A stretch of 64,000 nucleotides of DNA, taken from assembly GCA_032358165.1 (NCBI GenBank), contig JAALGY010000013.1, positions 186,001 through 250,000 on the forward strand. Direction: 5' to 3'. A program made the translations under genes and the position numbers. The DNA comes from Diplosphaera chodatii (taxonomy: Eukaryota; Chlorophyta; Trebouxiophyceae; Prasiolales; Stichococcaceae). Every line of letters starts with the position of its first letter. The stretch's first letter is position 1. Of the stretch, positions 15,355 through 26,900 are shown piece by piece. A model generated the notes under the pieces. It was not told where the DNA came from and did not search any database. It was given only the letters and a program-made list of their open reading frames with translations.

Positions 15355-17296
15355 GATCAGCTGCTCAACGTCGCAGCGAAGTGATATGGGCCTATGAATG
15401 TTTGCAGACCACTGCTGCGCACGGTCCTGGGAACACAACGGCACAGGCAAAACGACAACTTGATCCCCCGAAGGATTGACACGGTGCTGTTCAGCACCCT
15501 AGAACATAGATGTCTTCAGATGAAATGGAACGATGATATGACGACTATTTGCGGGGTAGACGCCAATGTGTGGTACGCAATCCTATCGGCTGTGTCTGCA
15601 GCCCCTGGGGCACATACAGGGAATCTTTTCCGACGCCCAGCTAGGATGCTGATTGTGTGAGCGCGCGCGCATGCAATCGAGAGCTCAGCAGTAGATGAAG
15701 AGACGCACACTCCCAGTCCTGCCAGTGCGACTCGTGACTAAACAGAACATGGACACGTGGTGACAGATCGGATATGACATCCCTCGTTTCACGATGCACC
15801 CCTCTTGTACGTTGACGCTTGGCTGGCGTGCGCCAATGCACAACACCGACCCCAGCGGCTGAGTACACGCGAGGGACGTAACCTATAGCCCAGCGCCGCC
15901 TCTGCGACCGCGCTGCAGGGTTTGGCGAGCGGGCGGTGGTAGCCGGCACTGTCTGCCGTGGTACTGGTGCACCGTCAAGGCCACTAACAGGTGAGCACCG
16001 GCGCGTTGTAAAGATGCTCTGTCGGGGCAGCAGCCGAGGAAGCCTTGAGCATTCATCAGCGCTCGTGAGTAGACATCGGGAGTGGGTTCGGCACGTATCG
16101 GACATCTTGGGGGTCATTGCAGGCCTGCACGGGGCGTCTTGAAAGGGTGCGCGGACATTTGTATTGTTCTATGGCCTGGTGCGCAAAGCACCTTGGTGCT
16201 GCGCATCTGTTATACAGCGAGCGCATGCTCAGGAAGCGACGACGCCAACGTACTAGGCAAAGTGCGCTGGTTTCCACGCCCGCTTCTCGAGCCAGGGGCC
16301 ACTGTTGGCTGTGTGAAACCTGTTTGGCGGATAAACCATCATGTAGTCGTTCCTCGTGAACCGCGCAGGCCTGTCTTCAAAGCTCTTGAGCGTGACCACC
16401 CTGATCAGACGTAGTGCGCGGGAGGCGGGCAAGTGCACAGGCAGTACTGACTTGAACCGTGTGCCTCGTGCTGGGACCGGCCCATGGCATCTCAATAGCC
16501 CTTATGAAAGCGCTTGAACGTGATTCGGTCTGTGTACGTGCCAGCTGCCGCGGCAGCTGGCGAGGGACGGCCGAGTCGGGGTGCGGGGGGAAGCGCACGT
16601 GGGTGGCCAGTCATGTCAACTTGGCTCCCTTAGTTGCACTCACAGGTCAAGTCATGTACCCGGACCCGTCCCCTTCGCCTGATCGTTTCAGCAGAGTTGA
16701 TTCACATCAGCGCGTGGCTGCCGTGCGTGCCTTCAGGACGCTAGCGCCCTGTCATTGTCACCGGGCCGCAAGCTTGTGCTCACGCAATCGGTCACCGCCC
16801 TCAACCTCCAATGAGATGAGGCTGGAGTCGGAGCCCGCGTCACCGTAGTATACTGGCAGGTAGCCTGTGGGTGTATATTGAGGTTCACTGCGCGTCAGAT
16901 CACGCGCCTCGAGCACCGCGCGCGCTGCCGTTGCAAGGTTGCGAACCTCGTGTGCAGATGCCTTGTGTGTTGTCGGCCAGCGTAGGGCCACCTGCGCCGG
17001 TTGCCTGCCTTTGCGCGGCACCAACACACTGTCTTCAAGGCACTGCCTTATCAACACGCGACTCGCTCCTTGCGCTGGGCGTGGGTGACTGGGGAGTCGG
17101 CATCCCCATGGTGTCACCCAAGGTGAATTGACCCCTCCCGTGGGCCTGTGCTGCAGGTCGCACGGTCACAATCCGAGGCGCTCCTGGCTGTTATCCTGCG
17201 TGCGCTCAGCAGTGTCAGCCTGCAATGGCGCTACGTCATCAGTCGTGAGGCTCACCTCAGCTCGGGCGCCGTTGCCCGGTGTCAGGGGGCTGAGGG
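15355..17296. promoter_or_regulatory. Long divergent intergenic region
   Basis: About 1.9 kb lies between the starts of the substrate-binding-protein gene (-) and the cyclin-box gene (+). It contains several moderate open frames, but none resembles a known protein or shows consistent exon phases, so I call no gene. It should hold two promoters and 5' UTRs, possibly with a 5' UTR intron. Confidence 0.4.
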
Positions 17297-19526
17297 ATGG
17301 CAGCTGTAACAGCCGGGCAGCCGTCCGCCGTTCAGGCGCCGGCGCTCAACAGCCACCAGCGAATGACAACCATATACACACAACCAGCCAGCTGCCAGGA
17401 GATGGCAGTTGTCAGCCTGAAGCGCAAGTGCTGCTCCCCGCCACATGCGCTGCAGTCAGCGGCGTCCGGCCTGGACCTGGACTCCTCCGGCGACTCGGAG
17501 TGTTTCGCCCTGGACCCGGCCGCCTTCAGCCAGGACGCCAGCCCTGAGTCGCAGCAGCAGCTCGGCCCTGGCCCGCACACGCCCGGCGATGCAGCGCTCG
17601 GTGAGGACCCACATTCTGTATCATTTGCTCAAATCAAAGATGCGAACGGATTGGGAACCCTTCCCTGCGACGTCTGATATAGCACTTGAGTGTGAGGTGG
17701 GTAGCGGTTGTGAGATGCATGCGCGTGCTGTGCAGGCAAGCGCCGGCGGCTGTCCTTGGGCAGCTCCAGCAGCGGCAGCGCCAGCCTCGGCAGCGCGGGT
17801 TCATGCGGGCCTACCCCGCCAGGTGATGCAGGGCAGTCTGACGACGCTTCACCAGGGAGCGCAGACATCATGCGCATGCTCAGCGCGCCGCCACCCATTG
17901 CAGTGCTCCCGGCAGACTCTGCGGCATGCGAGCAGGCCCCCTGCGGCAGCTGCCAGTGTTTCGGCATCCCGGCCGCGGTCCCGGCCGTGCCACAGCCTTG
18001 CAGCGGCGGTACAGCCCCCCTGCAGCCTTGCGGGCAGGAGCTGTTGCAGCAGCAGGTGGCGGCGCAGCAGGCGCACCACCAGCAGCTGCTTGCCGCTCAG
18101 CAGCAGCAGCGGGCGGCGCAGCATGCAGCCACCTCCATGGCGATGCTGCGGGCCAATGTCCTGAGCCGCTGTGCGACGATGCCCCCAATGTACGGGCGGC
18201 CACAGCAGCAGCAGCAGCACTTCCAGCAGCAGCCGCAGCAGCCTCAGACGCAGCTCCCCCAGCTGTCTAGCACCGTTGCGTGCCCGGTGCCCGCCTACGT
18301 GCTGCCGGCGCTGACGCGGCTGCGGCGGTCGATATCCGACAACGGCGGCGCCGGCGGCGGCGGGGAAGCGACGGCGCGCATGCCGGCCGGCTATGGGCAG
18401 CCGTCAGAGGTGCAGCCCTTCAGCGAGCTGCTGGCGCAGGCGGAGCTGCGGCGGGCCATTCCACAGCTGCAGGTCCTGCGGCCCAGCCACCCTGCTGGCG
18501 CCGGCTGCCATGCCAGCGCCCTGCCCATGCAACCGGCACAGGCTGCTGGAATGTTAGCAGCTGCAACCACTGCTCCTTTCGCATTCGCAGCAGCAAGCCT
18601 CCAGACGCGCAGCGCACACGCTGCGTACAGCCAGCAGGCGTCGGCGCACCCGGCGCCGCTGTTCTCGTTCCGCTCCAGGGCGGGCGTCCCCCAGGGCGCA
18701 GCCCCCCAGCAGGGAGTTGCTTATGCTCGGAGGCCGCCACAGCAGCAGCAGCAGAACGCTGTTCAGCCCAGCCTGCAGCAATCAGCACAGCCAGTGCCCA
18801 GCGCAGCGCCCACGCAGCGGAGGTGGCCGCCTGTGGGCGCCCCAGGGGGGGCCGGCGGCGCCCCGCAGCTCCTCGCCCGCTGGGGCCGCGCGCTGCCGCT
18901 GCACCGTGGCGAGACACTGCTGCTGGCGCTGCATATGTGGGAGCGCCTCCAGCCCAAGGTGAGCTTTGCCCCAGACCCACGTGAAGAAGCTAACATGCCC
19001 TTACATGCATAACCTGTACTGTCCTTTTGGGGCACCACTGTACCACCTTTTGTACCTGACTAAATATCGTATGGTACCACCTTCGGGCGCTGATATCTTT
19101 GGCATTGGGTGAAACTGGACTGCGTTGTGCTGCAGGTCAAGCCACAGGAGCTGCTGCGGAAGGGGTGCCCGCAGCCGTGGCAGGCGGCGCTGCTCGGCTG
19201 CCTGTGGGTCGCCGCGAAGCTTGAGGAGCGCCGCCGGGGCCTCCCCTCCGCTTCCAAGGTGCTTTGCTTTCCAGGCGCACTCTGCTGTGCTGTGCACGCT
19301 GTGCTGTTCATGTCCGACCGCTCAATTGTCACCAGCTTAAAAACCTGGCAGGGTGCTGGTCAGCCACGCATGTGCTGAGTGGTGATGATGCGCCGTGCAA
19401 CAGATCGGCGAGCTGCTGGGGCTGGACCGTAAGGTGGTCGCCGGAGTGGAGCTGTATGTGATGGAGGCCCTGGAGTGGGCGCCCACTGCGGGGTGGCAGT
19501 CCCGCCGCCGCGACTTTCGGGCTTGA
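17297..19526 (+). CDS. Glutamine-rich protein with C-terminal cyclin box
   Basis: Four exons join in phase: 17297-17600, 17736-18958, 19136-19258 and 19404-19526, giving about 590 residues. The first ~480 residues are low complexity: a Ser/Asp/Pro-rich start, a basic KRRRLS cluster at the exon 1/2 junction that could be a nuclear signal, then long Gln/Ala/Pro-rich stretches including polyQ runs near 18025-18245. The last ~100 residues form a single cyclin-box-like unit: GETLLLALHMWERLQPK, PWQAALLGCLWVAAKLEERR, IGELLGLDRKVVAGVELYVMEALEW. The Trp-containing helix and the KLEE motif are the usual core of the cyclin fold. Only the N-terminal cyclin lobe is seen, and the protein stops shortly after it. 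It may bind a cyclin-dependent kinase, but the subtype is not assignable. The start is the first Met of an open exon; an upstream exon is possible. Confidence 0.75.
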
Positions 19527-20918
19527 CACCGCTGCGGCCACAGCCACGGCGCTCGACACTACGGCTGGTGGTGGCAGATGATTTGAAGTTGACAGAAGTC
19601 GTGTGTCAGGCCTGCGCAAGGTCCTGCCACGAGCTAGCGCGGCATCTGGGAGGGTTGGTTTGCCAGCAGCAGATCAGCTGTGCAACACGGCACACATTGC
19701 TTTGTCGGAGAAGTTCACAGAAGTTCACATATACAAAGGGTTCTGCATCACGGCAAGCGTGCTTCAGCATCTCGGGGCCTGCCGATAGGTTGCATGTGCT
19801 ATTCTGCTGCTGGCAGGATTGCTGGCAAAGCAGACGGCTGCTGCACTTTCATTCTTCTGTCGCAGCGGTCTTGATACCTTTGAAAACCAGACTGCTGTTG
19901 GTGTGCGTGGTTTCGTTTTTCATCGTATTGCCAGTAGTGCCGCGGATGCGGCTGGCATTGAGTTTGGTTTGTGTGGTGCTGCATGTCTCAGTTCATGCAT
20001 GCGCCTCTTGGCAGCCCCATCCAACGACATCCTGTCCCTGAGTAGACTCGCTGGGCAGGCTGTGTGCTTGGCAATCCCTTGCTGAACGAGAGGAAGTCTG
20101 GTTGAAGTCTGCACTTTGTTCCTAGATGGCATCTATGTGTCAACCACAATTGTGTAACAGTTGAGACAGGCAAGCATTTCAGCACAACAACTAGGTTCAC
20201 CGGCAGCTGGTCAAGCATCTATGACGTCTACGTCTCCGACCGTCCAACCGGCCGCCGATTACCCCACAACTGCCGCTGCCAGATGCCGGCATCTGTTCCC
20301 ATTACAGCTGTCGTCTGTAGTGCCTGTTGCCGTACTCATTTCCCGCCGAATTTATGCCAGCTGCCGCCGGTAGAAGCGCGGCAGAAGCCACAACGCGGAA
20401 GCACAGAGTCGTTTTCATAGCGCACAGATCTGCATCTGCACACAGCCGTCGAGCGCCTGTTACAGTCTCAGCGAGCACATACTAGCGAGCCGACGCGTGT
20501 TGCCGCCAGGTGCGTGCTTCGTCGGCAATCGTGCCAAAGGCGGCCTGTCTGTGAGGATTAGGGCTGCTGGCTGGTGGCGAATCTCACCAGCGGCGCCTCG
20601 AGTTGCAAGGGCTAAGCTGCGGCGACCCTCTCCGGTGCCGGTATTTTGTGGGGCTGCACACGGACATTGGAGGCCGTGCGACTGGCTTATGTGGTTATGG
20701 GCGTTTGCTCTCTCGACGAACGGTCTGCGTCCGCCACCTGCTCGCACCAGCTGCACGAAGCCAGCTGCTGTTGAATCAGGCTTCTGCGCTACATTGCCTG
20801 CAGACGCGGAGGCCGACCGATTGCAGCCCTGGTATCTTTGACGGCACTGCATGACCACTGCATGACTCATCCTTGACCCTGCACCCTGACTGCCTCTTGC
20901 TCGCTGCACTCGCAGGGT
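19527..20918. promoter_or_regulatory. Intergenic region: cyclin-box gene 3' side and H+-ATPase 5' side
   Basis: About 1.4 kb separates two plus-strand genes. TGTAA, the usual chlorophyte polyadenylation motif, occurs at about 20152-20156 and could end the upstream transcript. A good acceptor (CGCAG) lies just before the H+-ATPase start, suggesting a 5' UTR intron. No further exon is supported. Confidence 0.4.
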
Positions 20919-23900
20919 ATGCATGCCACTACCTCCAATGTAAATCAGAACGTGCCGCCTGACGGAGCGGCGTTGCCGCCGCCCGTCGGGCATGCCGGGG
21001 CGGCGCCGCCCGATGCCACCCCCGCCGCCAGCGCCTTTGCAGGCGCTCCTCAGCCGGCTGCGCCCCAGGGCGGTGCCGCTGGCGAGCGCCAGGGCCTGGA
21101 GGCGAAGGCGAAGGGCCCCGCTGGCAAGGAGGAGTGGCCAGAGGGCGTGGACCCCGCGAATGCGGAGCACGGCCTGAGCGCGCAGCAGGTACCACACAGG
21201 AGCTGGCAGCGATTGATGCTGTGATGCCCAGGACAGCAGCAGACGCTGCATAGATAATGCCCTTCACCCTTGATCGCGCAGCCTGCTGGTACAGTGACAC
21301 CGCTCGACGGTTCCCAGTATCATCATGCCGCCCACTACTCGGCTGAAAGCCCTCCCGCTTCCCAGATCCTGATGCTTCACAGTGCTTCAAGGTAGCCTGT
21401 TGCCGCACAGGTGGAGGAGCTGCGGGCGCGCTTCGGCCCCAATGAGGTCACCACCAAGCAGACGCCCGAGTGGAAGAAGATCGCGCGCCGCTTCGCCGAC
21501 TGGATCTGCATCCTCATCGTGCGCTGCCATGCACCAAACCCTTCAAACCCTCCCCATACACCAATGCCTAGCTCCACATGCCTACTTTACTTTGGCGCGT
21601 AAACATACAGTGCTCCGCCAGTGTTGTTGCTGACACAAACCGATTGCTCTGCAGGTCATCGCTGCCATCATCAGTGCGGCGGTTCCGGTGGACGGCGGAC
21701 GCGGGTGGACGTCCTTCGGGCTGCTGCTATTCGAGCTGAACCTCATCGTGTGGGCCGGTGATCCTGATCCCCACATCGCCTGTCCCGTTGCTGTTGCCCC
21801 AAGCCCCTCAGCATGCGAGCTCTGTCAGTGTCGTGTGTTCGACGCATGCCTCTGGCCCCAGAACACCAAACATGCTCCGCATCTGCAGGCTACTACTCCG
21901 ATCGCAATGCCGGCAACGCCATCAAGGAGCTGGAGGTGCTACTTCTTCTGAACTGGCAGCCCTGCTGCATGCCTGCGCTCGCTGCACAATACAGCTGCTG
22001 GCTGGTGGGCCGCTGTTTGCCTGACCTATGATGAGCCGCGCCCAAACACATGGCCATGACTTCGGTGCCAATGTCATGCGCAGGAGCTGTCGGCACCCAC
22101 CGCGGTGGTGAAGCGCGACGGCAAGTGGGGCGAGCTGGCCGTCAAGGAGCTGGTCATGGGCGACATCGTGGGGCTCAAGGGCGGCGACGTCATCCCCGCC
22201 GACTGCCGGGTGAGGGGCCCTGCTGGAGCCAGGATGCAGCGTCTTTGCGGGGCTGCACCGTGCTCAGCAGGGCAGATTGCTGCGCACGGTGGTGCAGCCC
22301 AGGCGACATGCTGGCTGTGACTCATGTTGACTGCCATTGTGCTGCAGCTGATCGGCCAGGGCGAGTCCATGAAGATCGATGAGTCTTCGCTGACGGGCGA
22401 GTCGCTGCCCGTCACCCGCAAGCCCGGCGACACGGTGAGCCCGCTGCACCTGTGGCCCGGCACCTGCACCGCCCACCACAGACATGTCTGCTGGTCGCAT
22501 ACTCCCGGGCACCCCCTGGTGTTCGCCTCACCACCATGCGGGTGCAGAGACCATGTGGGTGAGCACCGGACATCTGTGCGGAGCGCCAAACGGCGCAGCT
22601 CCGGCCGCAGCCGCCGCATGCGCATGTCACCCTGGCAGGGCAACGCCCCGTCGTGCTGGCTGCCGCAGGTGCTGTCGGGGGCGTGCGTGACGCAGGGGGA
22701 GCTGGAGGCGGTGGTCACCGCGGTGGGGCGCAACACCTTCTTCGGCAAGACCATCGCGCTGCTGGGCGCGCCCGAGGAGCGGGGCCACCTGCAGAAGGTG
22801 CTACAGGGTCACCCATCTGCAAACCCGTCAGTCACGGAGACATGCTACGAAGTATTCTGTGTAATCCTGGTCATAGCCTGCTTCTGTCACTGCTGGCTGG
22901 CCGGCACCACAGGTGCAGGCTCGCACACAGAGCGCATGAAGACTGCGCGTGGCGTCGCTGACCCCATGGGCTGCGCCTGCGCAGGTGCTGGGCAAGGTCA
23001 CGATCGCGTTCGGCGTGTTTGCCTTCTTCGGCGTGCTGGTCATCCTGGCCGTGCTGCTGGGACGCGACGAGCCCGTCGGCTACGCTTTCGTGGTGAGTGA
23101 AGGTGGAAGCTGAGAGCTGGTCCGGCGGTTGCCATGGCTCCAAGACCTCACATGGCGCTGGGCAGATGCTGCGCTGCTCCATCTGCTGCAAGATGATGTA
23201 CATGGATGATGTCCATCACCAACAGCCAATGCAAAGGCAGAGACAATAGCAGTGCGTAGCAAATAAAACTCACAACTGAGCTCTGCTGCGCAGGTGTTCT
23301 TCGTCATCTACGTTTCGGTTGTCCCAATTGGTGCGTGGTTTGCTGTGTTTGTTGTAATCCACTACTGAATATGATGACATCACAAAAGCAGTCTCGCAAG
23401 GGTCAGCTGCACCTTGTCAGCTGTTAGACGTCCTGTTTGTCTGCGCCACAGGCATGCCTGTCGTCACCACAACAGTCCTTGCGATCGGAGCTCAGGAGAT
23501 GGCGCGCGAGAAGGCCATCGTCAGCAGGTAAGCCTTGACACGAGCTACAAGGGGTTGTGCGCCGACTGACACCATCGCAGCTGTGGCCACACATGTTGCG
23601 TCTTTGCTCAGCCCCAATCCTGAGGCACTGTGACTCTTGCTCTTCACCTACGGTCGCGCCTGTCCTGCCGCAGGCTGTCTGCACTGGAGGAGCTGTCTGG
23701 CGTGGAGGTGCTCGCATCCGACAAGACTGGCACCCTCACCCTCAACCAGTGCGGCTCTGTCATCTCACCAGCATCTCCAGCTCCTCTAATGCACCGGCCA
23801 ACAGCCATGCTGTTCGACCAGAACCTCCATGAGAAAAGCTTGGGGAAGCCTAACAACAGGCTGCTGTGTCGGAGGTACGGTCATGCCCCCAGCTGATGCA

Positions 23901-26900
23901 GTGCAACGGTCATTCAGGTTGAGCCTGGACAAGGAGGACATCGAGGCTGCCGGCGGCCGCAGCGCCGACGACGTGCTGCTGGCGGCCAGCCTGTCTGCCA
24001 AGTGGGAGAATGGCGACGCCATCGACAAAGCGATGGTGGAGGCGGTCGGAGGCGACAAGAAGGTATCAGCCGTGCACGCTGGGAGCCTGCCAGTGTGTGT
24101 CCATCGGACACTGTTGGGAGCACTGGCGGCTTGGAAAGCGCATGAAGCCAGTGACTGATTGGTCTGAACAGTGCCGGTGCACGTTTACAACGTGGGACGG
24201 CCTGCGCCTGTTCAACCTTACCCGACTGCGTCTTGCCTCTGCAGGCGATTGCAGGCTGGCGGGTGAAGAACGTTGTGCCGTTCAACCCGGTTGACAAGAA
24301 GACGACCGCCGAGGTGGTGTCTCCGGACGGCCAGGACCTCGTCGTCACCAAGGGCGCACCGCAGGTGCAGTCCCTTGTCGAGATTTATTTGCTCAGGGTC
24401 TCGGCAGGTCAATACCGCAGTGTTCAACACGTCTCAAGGTTCAGGTACAACTGCACCGCAGCAGGAAAGGTTTGAGGAGTTGAGAGGTGTCAGCAGACCG
24501 TTTCGAGGACTCAAGTCGGACCATAAAACCCTTGCATCATTATGACGGTTTCTGGTAGCATCGTGACGGCAGTGGCAAGGCAGAAGAGCCTGCGGGGTGA
24601 CGCATTTGGCGGTAGCATTCCTCTAAAAGTTGTGAACTTCTGCTGCCCTGTGGCTGCAGATCATCGGCGAGATGCTGGTGGACGCAGGGGAGCAGCAGAC
24701 GGTGGAAACGTACATTGCGGAGCGCGCCTCGCGGGGGCTGCGGTCGCTGGGGGTGGCGCAGTCGGCGGACGGCGGCGCCAGCTGGCGCCTGGTCGGCCTC
24801 ATCTCGCTGCTGGACCCGCCGCGCCCCGACTCCGCCGCCACCATCAAGCGCGCCCAGGAGCTGGGCGTCGAGGTGGCCCCCTATTGTGACACTCCTGTTG
24901 CGAATCTGTGTTCCACATTGCCGTTTCGAACCCTAGCGCGCCCAGGAGCTGGGCCTCGAGGTGGGCGCAACTGTAGCCCTCCTGTTGCAGCTGCCTTTTG
25001 TGGCTATCCCATCGTAGCTTTCTTAGTCTAGCTTCCCTTATCGACCTGCTCCTGTCAGCCCTTGCACCACCCTGCTCTGTGCACACATCTGGCTGGGTGT
25101 TGTGTCACGCCATGCTGCATGTTTGTACTGTGTCGGTTGCGCAGGCTGGGCATTAAGCCATGTACAGTGGGCAGTGCACCAAGCCAGGAATGCTTCAAGG
25201 TGTTGGCGTCAGCCTCAGCTGCAACACGAGTGCTGTGGCTGTCACAGCGCCACATGATTGCAGGCCTCTGATCATCAATTGGACCACCCCTGTGCAGGTC
25301 AAGATGGTGACGGGGGACCAGCTGGCGATCGCAGTGGAGACGTCCAAGCGACTGGGCCTGGGAACCAACATCATGGAGGGCAAGGCGCTGATGGCCGGCG
25401 CGACGCTCAACGACGAGCTGGCCACGCAAGTCAACCAGGTGAACTTTCACGGAGCCTGAAGTTGGCTCCAGTGTGTGTTGTATGCAGAGGCTTCATGGCC
25501 GCTGACGTATGGGACCATCATCGGAGGTAGCTGCATGACGTCGAGCGAGGTGCACGCGTGTCATCAGCATCCCTGCTGCTGATTCTATCCATGCAACCTG
25601 GTTTCTCACATCAACGTCTTCTCATGGATGTTAATGTCCAACCCACTCGCTGTCAGCATGTGCTGCAGGTCGACGGCTTTGCCGGCGTCTACCCAGGTGA
25701 ACTCTGTTGCTGAGTGAGGTTCAGCGAAGTGCTTGAGGTTGAACAGCTGCAATCAAGTGCTGGTCACCAGCAACTGCATGCACTGGGCACATGCCATGCA
25801 GAACTAAGTGTCGCAGCTGCTGCTGAACAGATCTGAACAAGACCAACCCTCCTCTGTGCAGAGCACAAGCATCGCATCGTGGACGCGCTACAGGGCAAGG
25901 GCCGCCTGGTCGGCATGACAGGTGCGCACAATGCTCCAACACCCTCTGCCTGGGGCAGGCTCTCACGCATAATTCTGGGGTCCTCAATGTTGTGAGACCC
26001 CCAACAGCGGCTGTTGACGCACCTGACGAGGCCCAAACCCTCGGTAGTCATGCAGCTGGCGGCGCCAGTCTCGTGTTTGTGTTCCGATCTGCCTGCGTCA
26101 TGCATCATGCTTTACTGTGTCTGTGGCCAGGTGATGGTGTGAACGATGCGCCTGCACTTAAGAAGGCCAATGTGGGCATCGCGGTGGCCGGCGCCACCGC
26201 CGCCGCCAAGGGCGCTGCCGACATCATCCTGACAGAGGTGAGCCTCTCCTGATTCTGGGGGGACACCCCATGGCTGCTGACATGCGCCTGGCATCGTAAG
26301 GACTGCACACCAGCAAGTCACAAGCCCTGAAGCAGAGGCAGGCGTACTGCTTGCCATAGTGCACACCACTATGTCAGGCACCACGCCAACTTGCCCGGGA
26401 TGTTGCAACCTTGCTGCAGAGCATGTGTGCTGACATGCGATGCTTTCTGTGGCTGCCCACAGGAGGGTATCAGCACGATCATCACCGCCATCTCCCGCTC
26501 CCGCATGATCTTCCGCCGCCTGGAGACGTACATCATCTACCGCATCGCCTCCTCGCTGCTCATCCTGGGCTTCTTCTTCTTCGCCATCGTGATCCTGGAG
26601 TTCGAGATCCCCACCTGGGTGCTGGTGCGTATATCTGATTTTCTAACTGCTTTTTCTGCTGTTGCCAGTCTGGCATCTGCATGTGAAGGAGCCGATCACA
26701 CATGCATGGGCATGCGGTCTAGTGTCTCAAACGCCTCATGCAGACAATGCCTGTCGCACAGGAACACATGGATTTGTTGCTCTGCAGGTGGTCATTTCCC
26801 TCACAAACGATGTGTCAGCCATGTTTACCTCCTTCGACAAGGTACAGCCACTGGAAAGTTTCACGATGCGTCTCAGGGTCTTTGCCGGCTGCACTGCTTT

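Noticed and set aside
16459..16848. 129-codon open frame in the long divergent intergenic region
   Set aside because: Its composition and lack of similarity give no support as a gene.
17880..18980. Long minus-strand and alternative-frame open frames over the cyclin-box gene
   Set aside because: They are shadows of the GC-rich, Gln/Ala-rich coding exon.
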